From assembly GCA_033398695.1 (NCBI GenBank), contig CM065801.1:2604001-2668000 (forward strand): a stretch of DNA of 64,000 bases, written 5' to 3'. The stretch is from Orobanche coerulescens. Lineage: Eukaryota; Streptophyta; Magnoliopsida; Lamiales; Orobanchaceae. Below are positions 10,857 through 22,004 of the stretch, in pieces. Numbering within the stretch: the first letter of the stretch is position 1; every line of letters starts with the position of its first letter. The notes below the pieces were generated by a model. The model was not told the origin of the DNA. It worked only from the letters and a program-made list of their open reading frames with translations, and searched no databases. The position numbers were made by a program, and so were the translations under genes.

Positions 10857-12434
10857 CTGATCCACCAAGAGATCCTTTTTATCACTTAACTTAGTTCCCC
10901 ACTAAGATAAGATTTAACCACAAGCTGCACGTCAGTTTTTGGGAAACTATCTAACTGAAAAGATAGTGGATGTTATAACATCCATTACGATAGCACAACT
11001 AAGTTTCGTGTCATCGTAGTCGATTCCAGTGCGTTCATGAGAAACCTCGCGCCATGAGGTGAGTTTAACTCCTTCTCTCACTCGCTTTAACAAAGTTTAC
11101 GGATAGATCTTATCTTTGGAGTGTCGGCACCACTTCAACAAAGGGCTATCACTTTGTTTATACTGGAGTCGCATATGTTTCCATTTTAGGCCAAGGCTAC
11201 AACGTTGTATATTTTCAACGAAGTATGGTTCGATTAAACTCACATTCCACGTCCTCATGAACCGGCTTTATTCATAGAGTACTCTTTAAGGATTGGCATT
11301 CATTGAGGCGTCCCCCAATGATGACTATAATCCAGAATCATATGAGACGGATAAGTTCATTTGATCATATGATCAAGTTTCATGTACCAATCTCGCATAC
11401 ATTCTTAGCGAGAGTATTTATCGAACCAAGTGGCATCCCAATACTCTATGAGATCCACGGCCTAGTAACACCATCTACCACAATTTGTGATGTTACCATA
11501 TCACCATTTATAGGTGACGAACGTTCATGACCGGACACAATCCTTGCAGACATGTTTGCAGCATGTATTTAATCTCGTCACTTTAGGGAACTTGGTGAGG
11601 CACAGTAGGGACAAACTACGACAATTCCAAGTCCTTCTACTCGAACTGATCCACCAAGAGATCCTTTTTATCACTTAACTTAGTTCCCCACTAAAATAAG
11701 ATTTAACCACAAGCTGCACGTCAGTTTTGGGAAACTATCTAACTGAAAAGATAGTGGATGCTATAACATCCATTACGATAGCACAACTAAGTTTCGTGTC
11801 ATCGTAGTCGATTCCAGTGCGTTCATGAGAAACCTCGCACCATGAGGTGAGTTTAACTCCTTCTCTCACTCGCTTTAACAAAGTTTACGGATAGATCTTA
11901 TCTTTGGAGTGTCGGCACCACTTCAACAAAGGGCTATCACTTTGTTTATACTGGAGTCGCATATGTTTCCATTTTAGGCCAAGGCTACAACGTTGTATAT
12001 TTTCAACGAAGTATGGTTCGATTAAACTCACATTCCACGTCCTCATGAACCGGCTTTATTCATAGAGTACTCTTTATGGATTGGCATTCATTGAGGCGTC
12101 CCCCAATGATGACTATAATCCAGAATCACATGAGACGGATGAGTTCATTTGATCATATGATCAAGTTTCATGTACCAAGCTCGCATACATTCTTAGCTAG
12201 AGTATTTATCGAACCAAGTGGCATCCCAATACTCTATGAGATCCACGGCCTAGTAACACCATCTACCACAATTTGTGATGTTACCATATCACCATTTATA
12301 GGTGACGAACGTCCATGACCGGACACAATCCTTACAGACATGTTTGCAGCATGTATTTAATCTCGTCACTTTAGGGAACTTGGTGAGGCACAGTAGGGAC
12401 AAACTACGACAATTCCAAGTCGTTCTACTCGAAC
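10857..12434. repeat. 789-bp tandem duplication inside the LTR element
   Basis: Units 10857-11645 and 11646-12434 are about 98 percent alike by eye, both opening CTGATCCACCAAGAGATCC. The short open frames in both units are the same frame seen twice and show no protein-like signature. The duplication lies in the noncoding interior. Confidence 0.9.
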
Positions 12435-15400
12435 ATGATCGTTCGCATCTCCCCCTAATGACGGGAAGACTGGCTCATCAAAGTGACTTACGAGATCGTC
12501 TGCCAAGGTATATTTTAAGCGGACTATGAGTGAAAGCGCATGTCATATTCATCATTTATAACCCGTCATAATGCGTTGTGGTGATGCACTTTGGCACATG
12601 AACATGTGGACGATAAAGGTTTTCATTGTTAACACAATCCAGTTAACAAAATGCATATGGTTACACTTGTAACTAAGCCTTTGAATGATGATAGGTATAG
12701 GTGAATATGAAATGTTGACCTATGCTACATAGCCGTAGCTACTGGTCTTGAGAATTCAACAAAACCGCCACCATGCACCACCGGGATCGAACATAAAGAA
12801 ACGATTGAACCGATGATAGGCCGTTGATTTTATCGAACCTCTAATGCTTTCTTGAAGAGTTCACTCCCTTCACCAGCCCCAAACACCTCAAAATTTCGTG
12901 AGCATGTATAAACGGGTGTTTAGGATTCCAAAATCATCAACCTTGTGGTCAAAAACCGGTCGAAATGACATCGAACTGGTCGTTCAGACGGCTGGTGGTA
13001 TGTTAAGACTTCATTTAACTGGTTGACCTCCTTCCAAGTCTCCAAATGGCACCAAAATTTGTGAGAAGGTAGCCTTGGATGTTATAAAGTACTCTTTAAA
13101 ATTTCACTTTAAGACTTGGTCTAAAAGTGGGTGAACCGACCTTTACAGTGACTGGTCCGCAAGTTGGACAACCATAACTCAGGTTTCATCAACTTATCAA
13201 TCATTGTCAAAGGAACAACATAACATATAAATGTTATTACTTGAGTACGACCATTTGTGAACACCATCATAGCATCATAAGCCACCCAGACTAATACTTA
13301 TGATCATGTATGTATAAGGACTCGGTGAAAAGGGAGGACTCAACACCATGCTTATGCGAGTCGCTACATTATTCTCTTTAGCATAGGAGGGTGTCGTCTC
13401 CTAATCGTGCCAAAGAATAGGCTTTAATCAATGAACATGGCTAAGAAGGATCATTGGGGGGTCACATGTTTATGAAAACAAGACGCAGATGACATAAATA
13501 TCATCATCGGTCATGAGCCCTGCTCACGACTCCACCAACGTACTTTGGTATCTTTGATCCAACTAGTTTCTTTGTTCAAAGAAAATGATGTCCATGACAA
13601 TACCGTGGTATATGGATCATCAAACTGTCCAAACTCCGGACTATTAAAGCCTAAATGTGTCAATGTCCCAATACATCTTCTGGTTACACAAACCGATGCA
13701 AGACGGACCATATTGACTCATGAATATTCTTCCTTTTCACATATCCAATACAAGTGATGCATAAGATTTTATTTCTCACAAATCACAATGAGATGTTATG
13801 AGTGATACACTTTGGCATATATATCATCGAGTCATAGCATGGTTCAATTGTTACGGAACATATGTGACTAGAAAACGCCATTCGGCATTCAACAACTTGA
13901 GTATTATACCATTCATTGATTATGATGACTTATTCATCATAGTCATAATGGATTTATACACCGAAATCCAAAAATATCATGTTCCTTGAAAATAGCTTAA
14001 TACGCACTCAATTTCGCTTGCAAAATTTTACAAACATGAGCATAGCGAACACTCTAACACCATAGAGATTTTATACCAGATACGATCAAAATGATCTATC
14101 ATATTGAGTGCATAACATGGCAAGATTATATGCCTAAGGGTCAAAATTACGACACAGGCATGGTGTAACACTACCATGCACACGCTCGACCTTCTTATAA
14201 GGGTGCGTATTTTGGGCTTCCCCAAGGAAACTGTTTTTCAACATTTGAAAGATGATAGTTTAGCGTATAACGCATACCAAAAACTGCATCATCTATGGCA
14301 AATTCGTCCAAAAAGAGATTGAAAAATATGTGTCATAAGACCACTTGCAAATTCAAAATGGGAACCAAGTTGGTTGCGACAAAAGCTAGCACAATCGCTG
14401 GAAATAAAATTCCGCGCAGCTTGACCTTTGTTCACTAAAACAGCGATAACTCCCTTGTTAGGAAGGCTATGGATGAACGGTAAGATGTTCTGGAAACTAG
14501 ACTTCCGTATCTTTCTAATCATATATTTTTCACCACACGGATCATTAAACTCAGATCACAGTGCGTGTTTTAATTGGCTCTTTAGTATTTCCCAAGTTTA
14601 GTGAGAAAACAAGGCTGAGACCATATCCAATGGCATAAGTGTTGATGCAAAAACATGGCAATGACAGCCATATGTGCGTTTAAACGCAGCAGGGTGTTCG
14701 ATTTCTTATCTCAACTAATGATCCTTTCGGTAACTCCAACTTGGTAGACTTGCAGAGAAAGTAGGAATGTCGGTACAGCTAAGGCTGTTTAAAAACCACT
14801 TGTTCCGTTTGAACTTTCAAAGCATAAACAAATATCAAGGAGGATGCGCCTAGTCATGATCAAAAGTGTAGACAAAATCCATCAAAGTGCATCAATCAAC
14901 CAAGTATTTTAATTCTCAATTTGCAAGCATACGTCATAATAGCCATGTTATATGGATGCAACGCGGTGCATCATAATTAAGCATTTTGAACCATGAGACA
15001 TAATGAATATACCATAATCAACTCGTCTTGACCATCCAATAAGATCGACTAAACATAGTCAAATGTATAAGGCACATGCCTTTATAAATACTCGGAAAAA
15101 TATTCGGACCTATAGTCATACGAACTATAATCGAGGTCAACGAATTCATGTATTTACCGCAATATGCCATTGCTTTACATGTTAAAATTCATGAGAATTA
15201 CTCGTACATTCTTTCATATATCTTATTGCAAGGAGACGGTGCATGACTACACCCACATGTAATATTTTATTTTAATAGGATGAAAGATGGAGTTTTCCAA
15301 GCATGGGATTGGGTCAAGACCAATGTGGTGGTCGCTCAATTCAACGTGACAAATCCGTCACAAATCGATTTTAACCACGACATATCCGTCGCAATCGATG

Positions 15401-16591
15401 TTTGTCCCATTTGTACGTCACAAATCCGTGACTAATCATGAACGAGTCATAACTTTACCGTTACCGACAATATTCATTTTATTTAATTGTTGGTTTAAAA
15501 TCGACAAAACGGCGAGGTCAAATCGCACCCAAAACGTGGTGTATGCAACAACCACAACTATCGACTTTCAACAATTATTCGTGACTCCCCCAGGACCGTC
15601 ACACAGTTTACTTCGACATCCGAGAGTGATACCACCTCCCATTGTCTCATCCACCGCAAAGTAGCGTGGGAGATAAAGAACCCAAATACCCTATTCCCCA
15701 AAAAAAATTCCCAAAAGAGAGGAATTGAAAAACGGGAACTTTAATAAAATCTTACGGGTACTTGGTTCCATATATACTTTGATCCTTGAACGGGAGATTC
15801 TCTCCATATGAGCAACATATTTCCGTGGGTACTCCGTTCTATATTTACTTTGATCTTTGAACGGGATAAATATGGCTTTTTCTCCATAGCCTGCACATCA
15901 TCATGAGCGACGTATTTTCCTATATACACGTAAAACATAAACATGTAAGATTCATAAGTGTACAAATTAATGAACAAATGAATCATTAATTAGGAAAAGA
16001 TGGAGAGTTGAGAAACGCCCGGATAGGGCTACTAGGCTCGATAATTCGGCCGAAAAAGGACTCGAGCGCGGCGATGCAGCAGCTCGGTATTGGATGAGGT
16101 CAGATCTCCAAATTTCTTCGTAAAAATCTGCTTCTGTTCGGCAGCAGATTCAGTAATCAATATTACTCAGAATCCGATCTTCACCGTTGAATATACAGAT
16201 ATTTGTGTTGAGAAGTTGCTGTCAAAATTTCACACCGATCCGACGGTTAACGAATTGGGAAACGTGATTTTCGTACGACTGCGCTGTGCAGAAAATTTAC
16301 GCGCGGAAATTCCCATTTCTCGTTTTTTTTTTCGATTTTGATAGGTTTTGTCTCGATTGCACTAGGTTTTCAAACAGCAAATATCACGTGCATAAAACCA
16401 TAGGAAAATCCGGCGGTGCTTCGATCAGATCGGATCGCAGCTTTAGGCAACAGTCGGCTGGACAAAAACGATCTGAAAACGGGACTGTCGAGCGGGTCGG
16501 GTCAGCAACCGGGTCGGGTCGGGTCCATCAACAACAGGCTGGGCAGCGGCGACAGGCGATCTAGGTGGACGATCTGGCTGCGGGTTGTGGT
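12435..16591. other. Interior of LTR element, nothing recognised
   Basis: No frame resembles a known retroelement protein. Near 15345-15440 several copies of TGACAAATCCGTCACAAAT-like inverted words occur. From 16400 the sequence becomes richer in GC and includes CGGGTCGGGT runs next to the hAT insertion. Confidence 0.5.
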
Positions 16592-17491
16592 TAGGGGTGT
16601 TCAAAACTACCCGACCCGGTTGACCCGGCCCAATTACCCGACTACCCGAAAACTTTTTATCGGGTAATTTTTTTAATTACCCGGATTTAGCGGGTCGGGT
16701 ACCCGACCCGCTAATTATGTGATTTATCGGGCCGAGTAATGGGCCGGCCAAATAAAATTAGCGGGTACCCGCCGACCCGGTAACTCTTTTTTATTTTTTT
16801 TTATTTTTTTTATTTTCTCACTACATACTTTATTTTAACCATTTTAAAAATTATGTATAGAATTAGTATGTATTTACTTACATTTTAATAATATTAACAT
16901 TACAATACCTGTGTAAAATTTGGTCCATACCAAAATCGGGAGTTTAGCCGACGACTCTAAGTCGTCGGCTAAAGGTCAAAGTCGTCGGCTAAACCCCCCA
17001 GTCGTCGGCTAAAAAACCGTCGGCCGATATTCGTCGGCTAAAACATTTTTTAAAAAAAAAAATTCAGATTTTGGGAATAATTTATAGTAAACACAATACA
17101 CCAACTAATAAATTAGCGAAAAAATACGTAACAATTCAACACAAATACATAACACATATACAATACACTAATTAATATCACAACATACCAACAATACATC
17201 CAATTCAACACAATACACCAATTAATAACACAATACACCAACAATACATCAAACAAATACAATAAATTCATCAAACAAATGAAAACTAAATACACAAAAA
17301 TCTAAAAACTAAATAAAACCTAACCTAATAAACTAAAAAATAATAAAAACTACATGAAAAACAACATAATTACAGATAAAATTAATACACTAAAAATACA
17401 CAAAAAAAACGGGTTGCCTGTGCGGAGGTCGGGCGGCGGACAGACGGTCGAGCGGCGGTGTTCCGGCGGGTGGGTGACGGGCGGTCTGGTG

Positions 17492-18219
17492 TAGGGCTGG
17501 CAAAAAAATCCGAAAAATCCGATATCCGTCCGAAATATCTGTATTCGTATCCGAAAAAAGCGAATATTATCCGTATCCGAAAAAACGCGGATACGGATAT
17601 TATTCGTATTCGAAAATTCCGGATACGGATATGGATATAGACGCATCCGTATCCGAAAATATCCGTATCCGAGATAAATTATATATAATATATAATTTTA
17701 ATATATTTTTAATATATAATTACAAAATATAACACATTTTATATTTATAATAATATAAATTTTTATAAATATAATTTGGTTTTAGATCTTAGTAGATCAC
17801 TACTATAATTTAGTGATATTCCCAAATTTTTAAAAAATAAAAAAGTAATTTAGTTGGAGATCTTAGTAGATCTTTAATTAAGTGATATGTTTATACTAAG
17901 TTATCTATAATTATTTCTATCTTTAACACAACAATCAAGTAGCCCAAGTGGTTGGAGTGTTGTTTTAAAAATCCACAAAGAGAGGAGTTGTGGGTTCAAA
18001 TCCCTTTGCACCCATTTATTTTTGAAAAATAAACAAGGAATTGCAGATTCGGATTCGGATATTATCCGTATCCGGATAATATTCGCCGGATTCGGATACG
18101 GATAAGGTTTTCCCGGATATTCCCGGATTCGGATACGGATTCGGATACGAATTCCTGGTTCCGGATTCGGATACGGATATAGTCATATTCGTATCCGTAT
18201 TATCCGATTGCCACCCCTA
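17492..18219. mobile_element. Short non-autonomous hAT element
   Basis: The termini TAGGGCTGGCAA and TTGCCACCCCTA are near-perfect inverted repeats. They are flanked by the perfect 8-bp duplication GTCTGGTG (17484-17491 and 18220-18227). Both ends consist of repeated CGGATACGGATA/TATCCGTATCCG words, which can pair with each other. The AT-rich centre includes a tRNA-like segment. Confidence 0.93.
17936..18014 (+). other. tRNA-like segment with A and B boxes
   Basis: TAGCCCAAGTGGTTG resembles an A box and GGGTTCAAATCCC contains a near-consensus B box, about 43 bp downstream. A tRNA cloverleaf does not close well, since the acceptor ends do not pair, so this is a tRNA-derived relic or SINE head, not a functional tRNA gene. 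Confidence 0.5.
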
Positions 18220-18298
18220 GTCTGGTGTCGCCGGGCGGCTGACGGGTGGGTGGGGGAAGAAAAAAAGAAGAAAAGGAAGAAGAAAGAAGAGAAGAGAG

Positions 18299-18300
<2 letters not shown>

Positions 18301-18329
<29 letters not shown>
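18301..18329. repeat. (TA)n-(GA)n microsatellite
   Basis: A short TATATA run passes into GAGAGAGAGAG just before the right CACTA subterminal array. Confidence 0.9.
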
Positions 18330-18905
18330 GTTTAGCCGACGACCTAGATCAAGTCGTCGGCTAAAGTATATTATTTTTTTTTCGGAAGGGGTTTAGCCGA
18401 CGACCTAGATCAAGTCGTCGGCTAAAGTATATTATTTTTTTTTTTAAAAGGGTTTAGCCCGACCTAGATCTAGGTCGTCGGCTAAACCATTACATTATTA
18501 TTTTTTTCGAAGAAGTTTGTTTAGACGATCTAGATCTAGGTCGTCGGCTAAAGTATATTATTTTTTTAAAGGGTTTAGCCGACGACCTAGATCTAGGTCG
18601 TCGCTAAACCATTACATTATTTTTTTTTCGGAAGATTTTGTTTAGCCACGACCTAGATCTAGGTCGTCGGCTAAAGTATATTATTTTTTTTTCTTTTCGG
18701 TCGGCTAAACGTTGTCACGGTCGTCGGCTAAACCTCCTTAATATAGCCGACGACTATTTCGAACTTTAGCCGACGACTTGGTGGAGGTCGTCGGCTAAAA
18801 CCCTTAAGCCGACGGTATTTCGAGTCGTCGGCTAAATTGCGAAGTTTAGCCGACGACACTTTATAGTCGTGGGCCGTTTTTTTTCGGGTCGTCGGCTAAA
18901 GTACT
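18330..18905. repeat. CACTA subterminal hairpin array
   Basis: Units of about 60-70 bp each hold TTTAGCCGACGAC, a short CTAGATCTAG-type centre and GTCGTCGGCTAAA, so each can fold into a hairpin. About six units are regular (18330-18680) and are followed by degraded ones. The units are separated by AT-rich spacers containing T runs. Confidence 0.85.
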
Positions 18906-19327
18906 TTTTTTGGTAGTGCATATTAATCTTATGTTCTAATTTTTTTTCCTTTTCATGAATCAAATTTTTTTATAATTTAAATTTTATTAACTATTTTAAA
19001 TTATGACATCAAAATTACAAAAATGAGTATATATTAATATAATATAGTAGTCTTATTTCAAAGTGAATAGATTAAATATTTCATATAATATCTTATTATG
19101 TTAGAACCGATGATAATAAAATGAATGTTATAATTATTATAAATAATTTTCTTACTTTTAATTTAATTTTTTTTGTAGAAATTAATCGAGCAAATAAATT
19201 AAATAAAAGTTAATTTTTCTTAATATTTGATTTAATCATAACGCATGACTCCAAAATTTGAATCAATTCTTGCTAATTTAAAGTTAAATATTTATGTTGA
19301 ACTAAAAGTTGAAAAAAATATAGCCAA

Positions 19328-19334
<7 letters not shown>

Positions 19335-19366
<32 letters not shown>

Positions 19367-19390
19367 AATAATAATAATAATAATAAAATA
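19335..19390. repeat. (AT)n and (AAT)n microsatellite
   Basis: A run of TATATATA followed by repeated AAT units inside the hAT element. Confidence 0.9.
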
Positions 19391-19939
19391 CATATGATTA
19401 AAAAACTCGGGTACTCGGGTACACGGTGACCGCATCAAAAGCGGGTATCCGGTTTTTATGGGCCGGGCCATGGGCCGGCTAAATAGGTACCCGGAATTCC
19501 GGGTACCCGAAAAACCGGGTACCCGCTTATGAACACCCCTAGTTGTGGTGCCGTCTGGAAGGGTTGATGACGGACGGTTCGCGTGGTGATGACCGCTCTG
19601 GTCTAGTCGGTGGTCGACTCCGATTGGAGTTGTAGAAGTCAGCGCTCCAATCGCTTTTGCGTTGGTGAATCGCGGTGGGAGGTAGCCGATCTGGATTGAA
19701 TCGCGGGCTGGTGGCTGATGGCGAGCCGCCTGGCGGGTGGGAGCAGGCTCTGGTCGCGTCGGAGGGGGGTTGTTGGCCGGGGAAGAAGAAGATGACGTGT
19801 TGGGTTTTCTTGCTCCAGCGGCGGCGGCGGCCGAGAGTTAGGGTTTCCGATTTTTTGATTTTTTATTTTTTTTTTTTCGGAATTTCTGAATTTCGGACGA
19901 ATTTTTCCTACTCAGTTGAGATACTACGTGCTGATAACG

Positions 19940-20165
19940 TGTTTGAGGAGAAAGTAAAGACAGCAAATCAATTGCATTCATAACACTGATAGAGAGGCCT
20001 TTATATAGGCATTACAATGAGAGTCCTTCCATACATAGGATTCCTAGATAAGATAAGACATCTAATAGGATCCTACTACCTCTAGAAGGATCTAGAACCT
20101 TCCATCTATGTATCTACAACCAGTATTAGGTAAGACACATCACGGGAATAATAATTCCCGGAACA
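19940..20165 (-). repeat. 5' LTR (right) of the minus-strand element
   Basis: 226 bp, same termini as the left LTR. On the minus strand it carries GCCTATATAAAGG as TATA box. Target duplication AGTCC follows at 20166-20170. It ends about 210 bp from the stop codon of the PADRE gene, on that gene's 3' side. Confidence 0.93.
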
Positions 20166-20372
20166 AGTCCGATATATTAACTTAATCGACATGTAGAATA
20201 AAACGGCACAGAACCGACCTTTTAACAACTTTTGCCATGAATGTTATCATTCTTGAAAAACTATAGTGAATTTACAGAGCATGTAGTCAAGCTCAAGCTG
20301 GTCATCTTTATGAGTCGATCTAGAGGAGGAGAAAGGGAAATAAAATTAAATAAACACTTCCATTAATTTCCC

Positions 20373-20798
20373 TCACAATTCACAAATAGGTTCTAAAGCA
20401 GGTTCCCACTGTCGCATCCGATATTGATTCAAAATTCCAGTATCAGCACAATCACCGGAAATCTCTGGTACGACGGGAATAACCACGGAACTACGTCGTT
20501 TTACCTCCCTCTCACCAGAAAACGACTCGATAGCCGCCATCTCCGATTCCGAAAGCTTCCCCTTCACTCTACTAATAGGGATCAATATATAAGATCTACC
20601 CCCGATCAAACTATCTTCGGCTTTCATAGCCGACAGACGGAAATCATTCAGCGGCGAGATTACGTGGCCAGGTTCGTCCAGCATCAGCTCGGCGGCCGTC
20701 ACCGGAGCGTCTACGAGGCGGAGAATATTCCGGCGAAGATCGATGAGCTTTGCTTTATCGGATTGTGATGCGTGGAAACAAGAGCACATGCTTCCCAT
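20373..20798 (-). CDS. PADRE (DUF4228) domain protein, 141 aa
   Basis: This is an intact, intronless gene. The N-terminus MGSMCSCF offers a Gly2 for N-myristoylation and nearby cysteines for acylation, so membrane attachment is likely. The body contains the family signatures: AKLIDLRRNILRLV at the start, VTAAELMLDEPGHVI, LIGGRSYILIPIS and the C-terminal YRMRQWEPALEPICEL. PADRE proteins are plant-specific, small, partly disordered and often responsive to pathogens or abiotic stress; their biochemical role is not known (family knowledge). The ATG at 20798 is chosen because the MG start fits the family and no upstream in-frame methionine is better. An ACTATAATAA TATA-like sequence lies about 90 bp upstream. 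It is flanked on the 3' side by the 10.8-kb LTR element and on the 5' side by MITEs. Confidence 0.88.
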   Translation of the reverse strand: MGSMCSCFHASQSDKAKLIDLRRNILRLVDAPVTAAELMLDEPGHVISPLNDFRLSAMKAEDSLIGGRSYILIPISRVKGKLSESEMAAIESFSGEREVKRRSSVVIPVVPEISGDCADTGILNQYRMRQWEPALEPICEL

Positions 20799-20884
20799 TT
20801 TCTTTTCCCGATTGATGGGTGTTTCTAGCGCGCTGAAAACAGAAAAAAGAAGAAGAAGATCTGGATATGAATATGGAATTGTGT

Positions 20885-20900
20885 TGTTATTATAGTGGCG
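20885..20900 (-). promoter_or_regulatory. TATA-like box of the PADRE gene
   Basis: On the minus strand CCACTATAATAACAAC lies about 90-100 bp before the start codon, a normal spacing for a plant core promoter with a short 5' UTR. Pyrimidine-rich TCTTCTTCTTC follows toward the ATG. Confidence 0.45.
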
Positions 20901-20965
20901 TGGGGTTGGGGTTGGGGGGGTGGGGGAGGGTTGGGGGTTGGGGGAGTGGGTGGGGGGGAGGGGAA
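20898..20965 (+). repeat. G-run tract (quadruplex-capable) at PADRE promoter
   Basis: About ten runs of three to seven G, separated by one to three bases (GGGGTTGGGGTTGGGGGGG and so on), lie directly upstream of the TATA-like box. The G-rich strand is the template strand of the PADRE gene. Confidence 0.85.
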
Positions 20966-21049
20966 AGGATAAGAAGCGTGGAGTGGTGTGTTGACTGAGA
21001 AAGCGTGTTCGTTATCCAATTCTCAACCACGCTGATTTTGGGTTGGGTT

Positions 21050-21872
21050 CATGGTGCACACCAGGGGTGGCATTTCGGAACCGAAAATTAAAAATCGAAT
21101 CGAAATAATTCGAAAAAAAAATCGAAAAACCGAAATCGAAGAAGACCGAACCGAAAAACAAAAAAACAGAACCGAACCGAACTAATTTGGTTCGGTTCTC
21201 GGACTCGGGCGGAACCGAACTGCAGAAATGGACCAAGTCAAATTTCAAAGATACTAAAATGACCTTGTTTTTGTGATTTTGGTGTGTTTGAATTTTAGTA
21301 TAATTCGCTTTCATTTGTAAGACTTCATGGTCCAAGGGCATGACCGATAATATGCTCATGAATTTGTGATTCAATTAATTTAGGTTGAGAGAATGAGCTA
21401 CTGTGATTTACGATTGTTATATATTTTGAGATATTTGAAAATTGTCATGCAACTCTAGCTTTTATCTTGAACATATATATAACTCTTGTTGGCTTGTTGT
21501 TATATATAACTTATTCTATTGCATATAATATTTGAATTTATATTGTGAAGAACCGAAAAAACATCAAACCAAATCGAAATCGAACCGAATATTTATAAAA
21601 TCGAACTTAACCGAACCGAACTTCAAAAGGAACCGAACCAAACCGAAACCGAATATTTGGTTCGACTCTCGGTTTCGGTCAAAAACCGAACCGAATGGAA
21701 CGGAGTCCACCCCTAGTGCACACCCATGTAGTGCATCTTTTGTCGGATGCACGATACGTGGCGTGCATGGACGGTGCAGATTGATGCACTAAATAGATCA
21801 TCGATCTGCACCGTCTATACACACAACATGTAGTGCATCCGATAAAGGATGCACTATATGGGGTGTACCATG
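21050..21872. mobile_element. Long-TIR MITE interrupted by a hAT element
   Basis: Left arm 21050-21061 plus 21724-21754 (CATGGTGCACAC then ATGTAGTGCATC and GTCGGATGCAC) is the inverted counterpart of the right arm ending GGGGTGTACCATG at 21872. The centre also shows GACGGTGCAGAT and ATCTGCACCGTC as an inverted pair. The hAT at 21062-21715 split the left arm. A clear target duplication was not found, so the superfamily is left open. Confidence 0.6.
21062..21715. mobile_element. Non-autonomous hAT element
   Basis: The ends CAGGGGTGG and CCACCCCTA are inverted repeats. The 8-bp direct repeat GTGCACAC flanks them (21054-21061 and 21716-21723). Both subterminal regions are packed with AACCGAA/TTCGGTT words. 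No transposase frame is present. Confidence 0.92.
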
Positions 21873-22004
21873 GATGGTACATTCTGTGCGGATATTCTAC
21901 GACTATAGATACCCTTTTTTTCTCATGTATGCATTTATCTCATCATTGATAGTCACATACCTAGTAGACTAGTCATATAAATAATATTTATTTTTTAAAT
22001 AATA

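Larger units (their letters stand above)
16929..18918. mobile_element. Non-autonomous CACTA-like element
   Basis: The right end reads TTTTTTGGTAGTG, the complement of the CACTA terminus CACTACCAAAAAA. The left end reads ACCAAAATCGG, lacking the first four bases CACT. With that loss, the 3-bp duplication CAT flanks both ends (16926-16928, 18919-18921). Both subterminal regions are filled with the motif GTCGTCGGCTAAA and its complement, as expected for CACTA transposase-binding repeats (family knowledge). No transposase gene is present. It sits inside the hAT element and is itself interrupted by another hAT. Confidence 0.8.
16592..19541. mobile_element. Non-autonomous hAT element hosting other elements
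   Basis: Terminal inverted repeats TAGGGGTGTTCA (left) and the complement TGAACACCCCTA (right, with one or two mismatches) are flanked by the perfect 8-bp direct repeat GTTGTGGT (16584-16591 and 19542-19549). An 8-bp duplication and this TIR are typical of hAT elements. Both ends carry GGGTACCCG/CGGGTCGGG repeats. No transposase is seen. The centre is occupied by a CACTA-like element. Confidence 0.93.
9318..20165 (-). mobile_element. LTR retrotransposon, noncoding interior (LARD-like)
   Basis: Two 226-bp LTRs (9318-9543 and 19940-20165), each starting TG and ending CA, differ at four sites that I count. They are flanked by the direct repeat AGTCC (9313-9317 and 20166-20170). Orientation is minus: a purine run (CAGGGGGAG on the minus strand) borders the left LTR, and the right LTR is followed on the minus strand by TTATCAGCACG, common at this place in plant copia elements. 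On the minus strand the LTR carries GCCTATATAAAGG, a TATA box. The interior, without its hAT insertion, is about 7.4 kb and shows no gag, protease, integrase, RT or RNase H in any frame. The left interior has the CCTCGTTAAAAACC/GGGAAAAA phrases known from plant copia 3' regions. It must rely on enzymes from elsewhere. Confidence 0.88.

Noticed and set aside
11303..12318. Two near-identical 75-80 codon frames
   Set aside because: They are the same stretch of the 789-bp tandem duplication; duplication alone explains the repeated frame.
17936..18014. Functional tRNA gene
   Set aside because: A and B boxes exist, but acceptor and T stems do not pair properly; kept only as a tRNA-like relic.
18330..18905. 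CRISPR-like array
   Set aside because: Repeats are inverted-pair hairpins with AT-rich degenerate spacers inside a CACTA element of a plant genome.
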